Below are positions 1-5,703 of a stretch of DNA of 7,359 bases, one piece after another. Within the stretch, counting starts at the first letter, position 1. Each line of letters begins with the position of its first letter. This DNA is from an uncultured Bacteroidales bacterium. GTDB lineage: Bacteria; Bacteroidota; Bacteroidia; Bacteroidales; Paludibacteraceae. The stretch spans positions 1-7,359 of the forward strand of contig ONXE01000103.1 in NCBI GenBank assembly GCA_900321775.1, in the 5' to 3' direction. The position numbers and the translations under genes are program-made. The notes beneath the pieces are model-generated. The model worked only from the letters and a program-made list of their open reading frames with translations. It did no database searches and was not told where the DNA came from.

Positions 1-1578
1 GAACTGACGTGGAACGGTCAAGAGGCCACCGGTATCTCGCTTGTGAAAGGTAACAACGACACATTATATGTGCAGGGAACAGCCAATTGCCCGGTGGGCT
101 CGTATAGTTATACAATCTCTGCAAAGGACTCCAACAACGTAGTAGTGAGCAGTTTGAGCGGGTCGTTTAGTGTAGAGTCGAAAGTGGAATGTCAGTCGGG
201 CAGCCTGACTATGAGTGTGTTTGCCAACAGCGCAATCAAGCCGGTCGTGTTCCGTTGCTATACAATCGACATGAACAACGCTACTTCCAGTTGGACCGGC
301 GCTACGCCTGCGGGTTTGAGTTTCCAGAAAGACCCGTCAAGCCACACCATCACACTAAGCGGAACACCTACAGTGCCGGGTACCTACCAGTACACCGTGG
401 CGATGGCAGGCGGCAACACCCTGAACGGCAGCATTATCGTGAAGAGTGATCAGCCGACTATCCTGCCGGGCAAACCGACGCTGTTGTATTTATATAAAGA
501 CAACGAGAACGACGGGCTGTACAACTACATCACCGGCAGCGGCAAATACGGCTATTTTGCTCGTCCTGCCGCCGATGATTTGGGCGACAACGCCATTTAT
601 TCAACCTACGACGCTGTAGTTATCTCGGAAGATGTAGATGCCACCAACCGCGAGGTTCTGGGCATCATCCGCAATCTGAGAAAGCCCGTGCTGAACATGA
701 AGATCTTCACCTACTCCGCTAACCGTCTGGGTTGGGGCGATCCCGACAACGGCAGTGTGACGAACACCCAGATGCACGTAACTCAGACTACTCATCCCAT
801 CTTCGCCGGCCTGAATACCAATGCAGACGTAGCGTTGTTGAGCAGTGTTAGCGGCAACAAGGGGCTGATGGCTGCAGATGTGAACTACCCCGGCTCGCTC
901 TGCTTGGCTATAGTGCCAACACGCGGTCCCAACTACAGCGACGAAGGAGATGCCCAGACGTTCATCCACGAAGTGCCAGCAGCCAAACGTGGCGCCAAGT
1001 ATCTAAGTCTGCCTATAGGTTTGGGCTCGACAAGTAATCTGACGGCTGAAGGCAAGAAACTGTTTGACAACATGATAGGTTATCTGACCACAAGTACCGA
1101 ATCAGGTGTTTTGCTTCCTACGCTACGCATCACCGCTTTTTCGGCTAACGATGTAGCCGGACAGATCGACGAGCAACAGAAGACCATCACCGTCAAGATG
1201 CCTAATAAGACCGACCTGACAGCAGTACGCGTGAACATCACCTTGGCTGACAATCATACGTTTGTCACACCCGCCAGCGGTGAGATCTACGACTTCAGCG
1301 ACATTCACTATGGTGTAGTGTTTACCGTTAGCGACTATATCAACCAGGTCTCCTATACGGCCAAGGTGCTTAACACAACCGATTTGGAGAGTACTGACGC
1401 AGATGGTTTGAGCCTCATGGGCGACATCCTGAAGAACACGCAGAACGTGTGGGTACGCATCTACGCGGCCAATGGCCAACTGATTACAACCACGAACAGT
1501 GATTACTCGTTTGCAGGCCAGCCACGCGGCATGTATATTGTACGAAGTGAAAACAGTACTCTAAAAGTACTACACTAA
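1..1578 (+). CDS. Secreted multidomain protein with Ig-like modules, amidotransferase-like domain and T9SS-like C-terminal tail (5' partial)
   Basis: The frame is open to the left edge of the window, so the GTG at 43 is probably an internal Val and the true start lies outside. Counting from the first codon (525 residues), residues about 1-60 and 95-148 are two related Ig-like modules: TWNG..ATGIS...GSYSYTISA lines up with SWTG.TPAGLS...GTYQYTVAM. Residues about 155-363 look like a class I amidotransferase/ThuA-like alpha-beta fold (strand YDAVVISED, then HPIFAGL, then YLSLPIGLGS) with no visible nucleophile Cys-His pair, so it is probably not catalytic. Residues about 370-458 form a beta-rich domain resembling DUF5018-type Ig-like domains. 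The last 45 residues (VRIYAANGQLI...PRGMYIVR...LKVLH) resemble a type A sorting tail of the type IX secretion system, here short and lacking a clear PNP start. Such tails occur on extracellular polysaccharide-acting and adhesin-like proteins of Bacteroidales. Any enzymatic module would lie upstream. The substrate is unknown. Confidence 0.8.
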   Translation, partial: ELTWNGQEATGISLVKGNNDTLYVQGTANCPVGSYSYTISAKDSNNVVVSSLSGSFSVESKVECQSGSLTMSVFANSAIKPVVFRCYTIDMNNATSSWTGATPAGLSFQKDPSSHTITLSGTPTVPGTYQYTVAMAGGNTLNGSIIVKSDQPTILPGKPTLLYLYKDNENDGLYNYITGSGKYGYFARPAADDLGDNAIYSTYDAVVISEDVDATNREVLGIIRNLRKPVLNMKIFTYSANRLGWGDPDNGSVTNTQMHVTQTTHPIFAGLNTNADVALLSSVSGNKGLMAADVNYPGSLCLAIVPTRGPNYSDEGDAQTFIHEVPAAKRGAKYLSLPIGLGSTSNLTAEGKKLFDNMIGYLTTSTESGVLLPTLRITAFSANDVAGQIDEQQKTITVKMPNKTDLTAVRVNITLADNHTFVTPASGEIYDFSDIHYGVVFTVSDYINQVSYTAKVLNTTDLESTDADGLSLMGDILKNTQNVWVRIYAANGQLITTTNSDYSFAGQPRGMYIVRSENSTLKVLH

Positions 1579-1582
1579 ATAT

Positions 1583-1618
1583 ATCAACAAACACAACAAA
1601 CAACATCAACAAACACAA
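1583..1618. repeat. 14-base direct repeat in a G-free A/C tract
   Basis: ATCAACAAACACAA occurs at 1583-1596 and again at 1605-1618, a 22-base period. It lies in a tract just after the stop codon of the secreted-protein gene that has no G on the plus strand until the terminator hairpin. It may be low-complexity drift in a convergent gap, or an unstructured spacer. No function can be read from it. Confidence 0.6.
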
Positions 1619-1643
1619 AAAGGGGCGGCCGTGATGGTCGCCC
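1617..1643 (-). terminator. Intrinsic terminator ending the pdxJ-exb-tonB run
   Basis: Bases 1623-1630 (GGGCGGCC) pair with 1636-1643 (GGTCGCCC) around the loop GTGAT, giving an 8-base-pair stem with one G-U pair on the plus-strand RNA. Read on the minus strand, the hairpin is followed after one C by five T (1621-1617). This is a classic intrinsic terminator about 30 bases beyond the stop of the DJ-1-family gene. The hairpin could also end transcription from the convergent plus-strand gene, but on that side no strict T run follows. Confidence 0.75.
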
Positions 1644-1676
1644 TGACTATTTGTACATATTGCCTCTGAATCAGTA

Positions 1677-2204
1677 TCAGTATTGCGCAGCCTCGTAAAC
1701 AGCGTCTGCAGTCTCGGCATCGGCAAGGTGCTCAATCAGGCAAAAGGCGAAATCGGCTGAAAGGCCGGGACCTTTGGCTGTGATGATGTTCTTGGACTCA
1801 ACCACCAGACCGCCAATGTAGGCGTCGCCCAGATAACTCTCAAATCCGGGGTAACACGTAGCTTGTTTGCCCTGAAGGACTCCCCAGTCGCCCAGAATGG
1901 AGGGAGCGGCACAGATAGCAGCAATCTGCTTGCCGGCCTCGTTATGTCGGATCACCAGTTCGCGCAACCAGGCGAACTCGCCCAAGCGGCGTGAGCCACC
2001 GGGCAGGATAAGCATCTCTGCGTCGGTAAAATCGCACTCTTTGTACAGCTTGTCGGCTTCCACGTTGATGTGATGCGAACCAAGAACCATCTTGGACTCT
2101 TCGCATGAAACAGTGGTAACCTGAATGTTGGCACGGCGAAGCAAATCGACCGTTGTCAGGGCTTCTATCTCCTCGAAACCCGTAGAGAGGAACAAGTAAT
2201 TCAT
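1677..2204 (-). CDS. DJ-1/PfpI (ThiJ/YajL) family protein
   Basis: The 175-residue product is close to the usual single-domain DJ-1 length. The N-terminal GFEEIEA has Glu14 at the position of the conserved acidic residue of DJ-1, followed by the VDLLRRA helix. LILPGG (65-70) is the strand and turn before the active site, and AAICAAPS holds Cys98 in the nucleophile elbow. CYPGFE (117-122) is the following conserved turn. Members are cytoplasmic and linked to oxidative-stress protection, glyoxalase or disputed deglycase activity, and chaperone action. Older thiamine-biosynthesis (ThiJ) names are unreliable. The ATG at 2204 lies 30 bases after the TonB-like stop with no Shine-Dalgarno, and the terminator follows, so it is the last gene of the run. 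Family assignment is firm; substrate and reason for the link to the Ton motor are unknown. Confidence 0.92.
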   Translation of the reverse strand: MNYLFLSTGFEEIEALTTVDLLRRANIQVTTVSCEESKMVLGSHHINVEADKLYKECDFTDAEMLILPGGSRRLGEFAWLRELVIRHNEAGKQIAAICAAPSILGDWGVLQGKQATCYPGFESYLGDAYIGGLVVESKNIITAKGPGLSADFAFCLIEHLADAETADAVYEAAQY

Positions 2205-2234
2205 ACGTGTAGTTTTATATAGTGTTGCGATTTT

Positions 2235-3062
2235 CTATTTGTTGGTGAACTGGTAGGTAATAGTGCCATACACATCGGGCGCTCCCTCTGCGGCCTCCGA
2301 GAAGGTAGCCTGTTTGGCAGATGCAATGGCCGCACCAATAAGCGCCGGATTGGAGGTGTTGGTACCCTGCCCTTGTTTGGCCTCAACCACTTTGCCGGCA
2401 GCGTTGACCCGGATGCTTACGACAACTATACCTTCGTCGTTGGTGTCATACTTGGGCGTAGTCAGTTTGCCGCGCAAGTTGCGCCCCGCGAGCGACACGC
2501 GTGGCCCGCTGCCTGTTCCGGCACTGGCGGGGTTTCCTTGAGGTGTGCCTTGCTGCGTATTGCCGGAGGAGTTGCCTGAGCCGGCAGAGCCGCTATTGTT
2601 ACCAAAGGCTCCGGCCATGAGGTTCTTGGCTTTATCGCGTGCGGCCTGTTCCTTGGCAGCTTTCTCTGCTGCTGCCTGTTCGCGGGCTATCCGCTCCGCC
2701 TCGATGCGGGCGAGTTCTTCCTGCTGTTGTTTCTTGCGGAGGGCCTCCTCTTCTGCGAGGCGTTTACGCTCTTCTTCGGCTTTTTTCTTGAGGGCAAGTG
2801 CTTCTTCGTCGTCCTGTACGATCAAGTCGTTGTTGGACGGGGCCACTTGTGGAACAGGAGCCGGTGCGACTATCTCAGGCACAGCCTCAGAGGGAATGTT
2901 CTCCTGCGCTCCGCCTTCCTCATAGTCACCAAAAGCAACCTCTATTCCCTCTTCCTCGGGCACAAAAGGTGCGTCGAGGTAGTAGAACCAGAGGAACAGA
3001 AACAGCAGCAACATCGCAAGGACGGCTGCCACAACTCCCCATATTTTGCTTTCGTTCTTCAC
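2235..3062 (-). CDS. tonB: TonB/TolA-like energy transducer protein
   Basis: This 275-residue protein has one N-terminal membrane anchor (about residues 7-28, with the C-terminal part in the periplasm). An acidic, Pro-containing stretch follows (about 35-78). Next is a long charged Ala/Glu/Lys/Arg segment with coiled-coil character (about 85-147), then a Gly/Ser/Asn/Gln linker (151-187). A TonB C-terminal-type domain fills residues 189-275 (LRGKLTTPKYDTNDEGIVVV..., ending YGTITYQFTNK). TonB proteins carry energy from ExbB-ExbD to outer-membrane receptors, while the charged helical middle is more like TolA. I see no tolB or pal here. The start is GTG, 3 bases after the exbD stop; no in-frame ATG lies near. 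Position directly after exbB-exbD supports a motor-partner role. TonB versus TolA function cannot be settled from sequence alone. Confidence 0.85.
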   Translation of the reverse strand: MKNESKIWGVVAAVLAMLLLFLFLWFYYLDAPFVPEEEGIEVAFGDYEEGGAQENIPSEAVPEIVAPAPVPQVAPSNNDLIVQDDEEALALKKKAEEERKRLAEEEALRKKQQQEELARIEAERIAREQAAAEKAAKEQAARDKAKNLMAGAFGNNSGSAGSGNSSGNTQQGTPQGNPASAGTGSGPRVSLAGRNLRGKLTTPKYDTNDEGIVVVSIRVNAAGKVVEAKQGQGTNTSNPALIGAAIASAKQATFSEAAEGAPDVYGTITYQFTNK

Positions 3063-3065
3063 GCG

Positions 3066-3473
3066 TTATTTTTTAGTAGCGACTACCAGTTTCATGTGGT
3101 GTTGGTTGGCAATGTCAAGCACGCGTACCACCTCTTTGTAAGCAATGTCCTGATCGGCATGCAGGGCGATGTACATCGTGGAATCCTGCGCCTGAACCTG
3201 ACATAGATAAGCATCCAACATCTCGGGTTCAACCGGCACAGGCTTGGTCTTGCCCACAGCTACGGAGTAGTTGCCAAGATTGTCGATGAACACCTTCGCC
3301 ACCACTTGGCGGGTGTTGGTTTGTGCTTTGGAAGAAGGCAGGTTGATCTTGATGTCATTAGGCGCGGACATCGTGCTCGCCAATACAAAGAATATGAGGA
3401 GCAGGAAGATGAGGTCCGTCATGGATGACATGATGAACGAGGCTTCTACCTTTGTTCTGCGTTTTAAAGCCAT
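3066..3473 (-). CDS. exbD: ExbD/TolR-family biopolymer transport protein
   Basis: The 135-residue product has the family layout: a short basic cytoplasmic N-terminus (ALKRRTKVEA), one membrane helix (about 17-36) and a periplasmic domain. Asp20 in SSMTDLIFLLLIFF matches the essential proton-carrying Asp of ExbD/TolR. INLPSSKA follows the helix, and the periplasmic part ends LHADQDIAYKEVVRVLDIA, typical of the family fold. With ExbB it forms the stator or proton channel that drives the TonB-like protein encoded next, 3 bases downstream. The ATG at 3473 is preceded by a 36-base gap filled by a tandem duplication rather than a ribosome binding site. TolR is the close alternative name; the neighbours favour ExbD. 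Confidence 0.93.
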   Translation of the reverse strand: MALKRRTKVEASFIMSSMTDLIFLLLIFFVLASTMSAPNDIKINLPSSKAQTNTRQVVAKVFIDNLGNYSVAVGKTKPVPVEPEMLDAYLCQVQAQDSTMYIALHADQDIAYKEVVRVLDIANQHHMKLVVATKK

Positions 3474-3477
3474 AGTT

Positions 3478-3507
3478 ATTGACTATTTGACAATTGACTA
3501 TTTGACA
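3478..3507 (-). repeat. Perfect 15-base tandem duplication between exbB and exbD
   Basis: ATTGACTATTTGACA (plus strand) occurs twice, end to end, at 3478-3492 and 3493-3507. On the transcribed strand it reads TGTCAAATAGTCAAT twice. Each unit itself looks like two heptamer-like halves (TTGTCAA and ATAGTCAA). It fills almost the whole exbB-exbD gap, just before the exbD start codon. It may have arisen by slippage; it could affect exbD translation, which is inference. Confidence 0.9.
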
Positions 3508-3509
3508 AT

Positions 3510-4226
3510 TTATGCGCCGGGCTCGTTAAGCAGGTCGAGGAACTCCAGCGTTCGGCTCTCAAGAGTGCGTACCACGCGGTCGATGCGCGACACAAGGAAG
3601 TTGTAGGCAAAGATACACAGAATGCCCACAATCAGACCGGCGATGGTAGTCACCATAGCCTGATACATGCCTTCAGAGAGTGCGGAAAGTTCGATGACGC
3701 CGCTGTTGGATGAGGCCATATTATAGAACACCTGCACCATACCGATTACTGTTCCGAGGAAACCAATCATCGGAGAGAGGCTGGCGATAGTGGCGAGGAT
3801 AACGAGGTTTTTCTCCAGTTTGGCCACCTCCAGATTGCCCACGTTCTCGATAGCCACCATCACGTCCTGCATAGGTCGTCCGATGCGGGTGATACCTTTC
3901 TCTACCATGCGCGACGAGGGAGTCTCGGTTTCGCGGCAAAGCTTGAGGGCATTGTCGATTTTGCCTTCGTGGATATAATCCTTGACGCGGTCCATGAAGG
4001 ATTTGTCCTCCTTCTGTGCCTTGTGGAGCGTGACGAGGCGTTCTACGAAGAGGTAAACACCCCACGCCAGCAGAACAGCCAGGACTATCATAATCCAGCC
4101 GCCGTATTGGGCCATGGTCCACAGGTTCATGGGTTCTTGTACTACGTCCGGCGTAACCGCAGCCATTTCCTCCGCTGACATAGCGGCGTTGATTGTGTCT
4201 GTCAAATCAATTTGAAGCAGGTTCAT
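3510..4226 (-). CDS. exbB: ExbB/TolQ/MotA-family proton channel protein
   Basis: The 238-residue protein has three likely membrane helices: about 41-66 (GGWIMIVLAVLLAWGVYLFV), 141-168 and 187-213. The signature SPMIGFLGTVIGMVQVF (151-167) lies in the second helix and MVTTIAGLIVGI (191-202) in the third. These carry the conserved Thr/Gly channel positions of ExbB/TolQ. A cytoplasmic helical loop (about 68-140) includes GRPMQDVMVAIENVGNLEVAKLEKNL, where GRPM.D and E..A..LEKNL are common in the family. It forms the pentameric inner-membrane channel that works with ExbD. The ATG at 4226 overlaps the pdxJ stop (ATGA), which fixes the start and suggests translational coupling. Residues 1-35 are a variable N-terminal extension. 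Confidence 0.94.
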   Translation of the reverse strand: MNLLQIDLTDTINAAMSAEEMAAVTPDVVQEPMNLWTMAQYGGWIMIVLAVLLAWGVYLFVERLVTLHKAQKEDKSFMDRVKDYIHEGKIDNALKLCRETETPSSRMVEKGITRIGRPMQDVMVAIENVGNLEVAKLEKNLVILATIASLSPMIGFLGTVIGMVQVFYNMASSNSGVIELSALSEGMYQAMVTTIAGLIVGILCIFAYNFLVSRIDRVVRTLESRTLEFLDLLNEPGA

Positions 4227-4933
4227 AATTGTGCTTTGTATTGTTTAATCGTTTCTTTTATTCCTAAATACAACGCATCGGCGATAATCTGGTGTCCGAT
4301 GCTTACTTCGTCTATCCAGGGGAAGGCCTGAATGAGCGGGCGCAGGTTCTGCAGCGAGAGGTCGTGGCCTGCATTCAGTCCCAAACCTATCTCATGCGCC
4401 TTTTCTGCAGCAGGGCGGTACATCTCAAGAGCGGCCTGCGGATTGCTCTGGAAGAGTTCCGCGTACGGACCCGTGTAAAGTTCTACGCGGTCTGCGCCCA
4501 CCTTTTTGGCTCCTTCCACCATCTCGGGCGTAGGGTCCACGAAGATTGAGACGCGGCATCCGGCCTGATGAAGGCGTGCGGTGATATCCCGCAGTTTCGC
4601 TTCGTTCGCCACTGTGTCCCAGCCGTGATTGCTGGTTAGTTGATCCGGACTATCGGGCACCAGAGTGACCTGGGCGGGATGAACATCCGTCACGAGGCGG
4701 ATAAAATCCTCGGAGGGATAGCCCTCAATATTGAACTCCACGTGTATCGCTTTGGCTATGTCGTACACGTCCGTCCGGCGTATGTGGCGCTCGTCGGGAC
4801 GCGGATGCACCGTCACTCCGTCTGCGCCAAAAGCCTCGCAGTCGAGCGCAAACTGTAGTACATCAGGCACATTTCCGCCGCGTGCATTACGCAGGGTTGC
4901 CACTTTGTTGATATTTACCGAAAGTGCCGTCAT
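4223..4933 (-). CDS. pdxJ: Pyridoxine 5'-phosphate synthase
   Basis: PdxJ condenses 1-deoxy-D-xylulose 5-phosphate with 3-amino-1-hydroxyacetone phosphate to give pyridoxine 5'-phosphate, in the cytoplasm (DXP-dependent vitamin B6 route). At 236 residues it is full length. It opens with the family signature SVNINKVATLRNARGG (5-20). Likely catalytic residues are His43 in VHPRPDERHI, Glu70 in FNIEGYP and His190 in GLNAGHDLSL, matching the His, Glu and His of the E. coli enzyme. EVSIGHQIIADALYLG (209-224) is the phosphate-binding C-terminal motif. The LTSNHGWDT segment (99-107) is the form I associate with Bacteroidetes. The ATG at 4933 is chosen because it fits the family N-terminus and lies about 30 bases after the predicted transcription start. 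It leads the exbB-exbD-tonB run. Confidence 0.96.
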   Translation of the reverse strand: MTALSVNINKVATLRNARGGNVPDVLQFALDCEAFGADGVTVHPRPDERHIRRTDVYDIAKAIHVEFNIEGYPSEDFIRLVTDVHPAQVTLVPDSPDQLTSNHGWDTVANEAKLRDITARLHQAGCRVSIFVDPTPEMVEGAKKVGADRVELYTGPYAELFQSNPQAALEMYRPAAEKAHEIGLGLNAGHDLSLQNLRPLIQAFPWIDEVSIGHQIIADALYLGIKETIKQYKAQL

Positions 4934-4950
4934 TATTTCTTTCTGCTCAT
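4933..4950 (-). other. Possible five-codon leader ORF joined to pdxJ by TAATG
   Basis: On the minus strand, ATG AGC AGA AAG AAA TAA (MSRKK) ends so that its TAA shares an A with the pdxJ ATG. It lies inside the predicted short leader downstream of the promoter. It could let ribosomes re-start on pdxJ, or the purine run AGAAAGAAA could act as a weak binding site. It could also be chance. Its translation is not shown. Confidence 0.3.
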
Positions 4951-4970
4951 GATACTTCCCAATTCGGGTG

Positions 4971-5001
4971 CAAAGTTAACACTTTTTTCTGGAATGTGCA
5001 A
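4971..5001 (-). promoter_or_regulatory. Bacteroidetes-type promoter of the pdxJ-exb-tonB run
   Basis: On the minus strand TTG (5001-4999) is followed by 20 bases and then TAACTTTG (4978-4971). This fits the Bacteroidetes housekeeping sigma consensus of TTG near -33 and TAnnTTTG near -7. The predicted start is about 4963-4967, giving a leader of about 30 bases before the pdxJ ATG at 4933. It lies in the only sizeable gap on the minus strand, which suggests that pdxJ starts a new transcription unit. Confidence 0.75.
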
Positions 5002-5102
5002 GAGTTTGTGCAAAAAAAATTCATTTTGGGCAAAAATAGCGGCTCTTTTTCGAACGGGCTTGCTACTATCTTGCATACAGCCTGAGACGAAGCCTCTTCT
5101 TT

Positions 5103-5146
5103 CAGCTCCCTATCAGCACCCTATCAGCTGCCTATCAGCTCCCTAT
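5103..5146. repeat. Four tandem copies of an 11-base unit between the HD gene and pdxJ
   Basis: CAGCTCCCTAT is repeated head to tail at 5103-5113, 5114-5124, 5125-5135 and 5136-5146. Copies 1 and 4 are identical; copy 2 has A at position 5 and copy 3 has G at position 6. The array stops 17 bases before the HD-gene stop codon (as read on the plus strand) and about 100 bases upstream of the pdxJ promoter. The 11-base period is close to one DNA turn, so a protein could contact one face. The flanking sequence shows no terminator, and the rest of the 4934-5163 gap holds only A/T-rich stretches and the promoter. Confidence 0.95.
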
Positions 5147-5163
5147 CGGAGTGGCCGGCAAGT

Positions 5164-5703
5164 CTAAGGCTCGAAGAGGTTTTTCCACTTGTCAAAACGC
5201 GCCACAGAGTCAGCACCATATTTCCAGATGGAGGTGCGGACCTTGTCCAGCGGGAGTTCGATGTCAATGTGCGACTTGGAGTAGAACTTGTCGGCGTAGC
5301 AGATTATCTGCTCTTCGATGGTCCTGGGCGAGTAGTCCTGCAGCGGAATAGGCCAGTTGTTCTGCCTCACTTCGTCGAGCGTGAGTCCCGTTCCTGTGTG
5401 CCGCTCCGCCACGTTGGCGTGACGGGGAAGGCCTTCCTTGCGCAGCAGTTCCGCCCCGAGGTAGCCGTGCTCGATATAATGATGCTTGCCGAAGCAGTAA
5501 ATCTTCGGGGCGTTGCAGAAGATGATGCCGATATCGTGCAGCATGGCCGCCTCGGCTACGAACTGCGGGTCTGCGCCCAGTTCTGGATGAGCATCGACGA
5601 TACGCAACGCCCTTTCACAAACAGCCTCGGAGTGCGTCAGCAGGATATTCCGAAGTTCGGGGAAGTCCTTGTAATATTTATCTATGAGTTCAATGCAGTC
5701 CAT
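5164..5703 (-). CDS. HD-domain (HDIG-type) phosphohydrolase, function unassigned
   Basis: The 179-residue product is a small stand-alone HD-domain protein. Metal-binding candidates run in the standard order: His24 in LLTHSEAV, His56-Asp57 in MLHDIGI, His79 in IEHGYLGAELL, His102 in ERHTGTG and Asp138 in ICYADKFYSK. The H...HD...D core is complete, so it should be an active metal-dependent phosphomonoesterase or phosphodiesterase. The substrate is not apparent; HD proteins act on nucleotides, tRNA ends or cyclic dinucleotides. The start ATG at 5703 lies inside the end of fmt and the genes overlap by 14 bases in different frames, so it is probably expressed with fmt. Cytoplasmic; no signal or membrane segment is seen. 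Confidence 0.85.
   Translation of the reverse strand: MDCIELIDKYYKDFPELRNILLTHSEAVCERALRIVDAHPELGADPQFVAEAAMLHDIGIIFCNAPKIYCFGKHHYIEHGYLGAELLRKEGLPRHANVAERHTGTGLTLDEVRQNNWPIPLQDYSPRTIEEQIICYADKFYSKSHIDIELPLDKVRTSIWKYGADSVARFDKWKNLFEP

Noticed and set aside
43..1578. Treating GTG at 43 as the start of the secreted-protein gene
   Set aside because: The frame remains open to base 1 and encodes the first half of an Ig-like module (ELTWNGQEATGIS), and no signal peptide follows the GTG.
2545..2925. Plus-strand open frame (126 residues) rich in Ala, Ser, Cys and Arg opposite the TonB-like gene
   Set aside because: It mirrors the repetitive Glu/Lys/Ala codons of the charged segment; no independent coding signal is seen.
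5031..5038. Second promoter on the minus strand (TATTTTTG)
   Set aside because: It fits TAnnTTTG, but no TTG lies at the expected distance upstream, and the surrounding A/T-rich sequence makes chance matches likely.
5103..5146. CRISPR array
   Set aside because: Units are 11 bases with no spacers between them and no cas genes are present; it is a plain tandem repeat.
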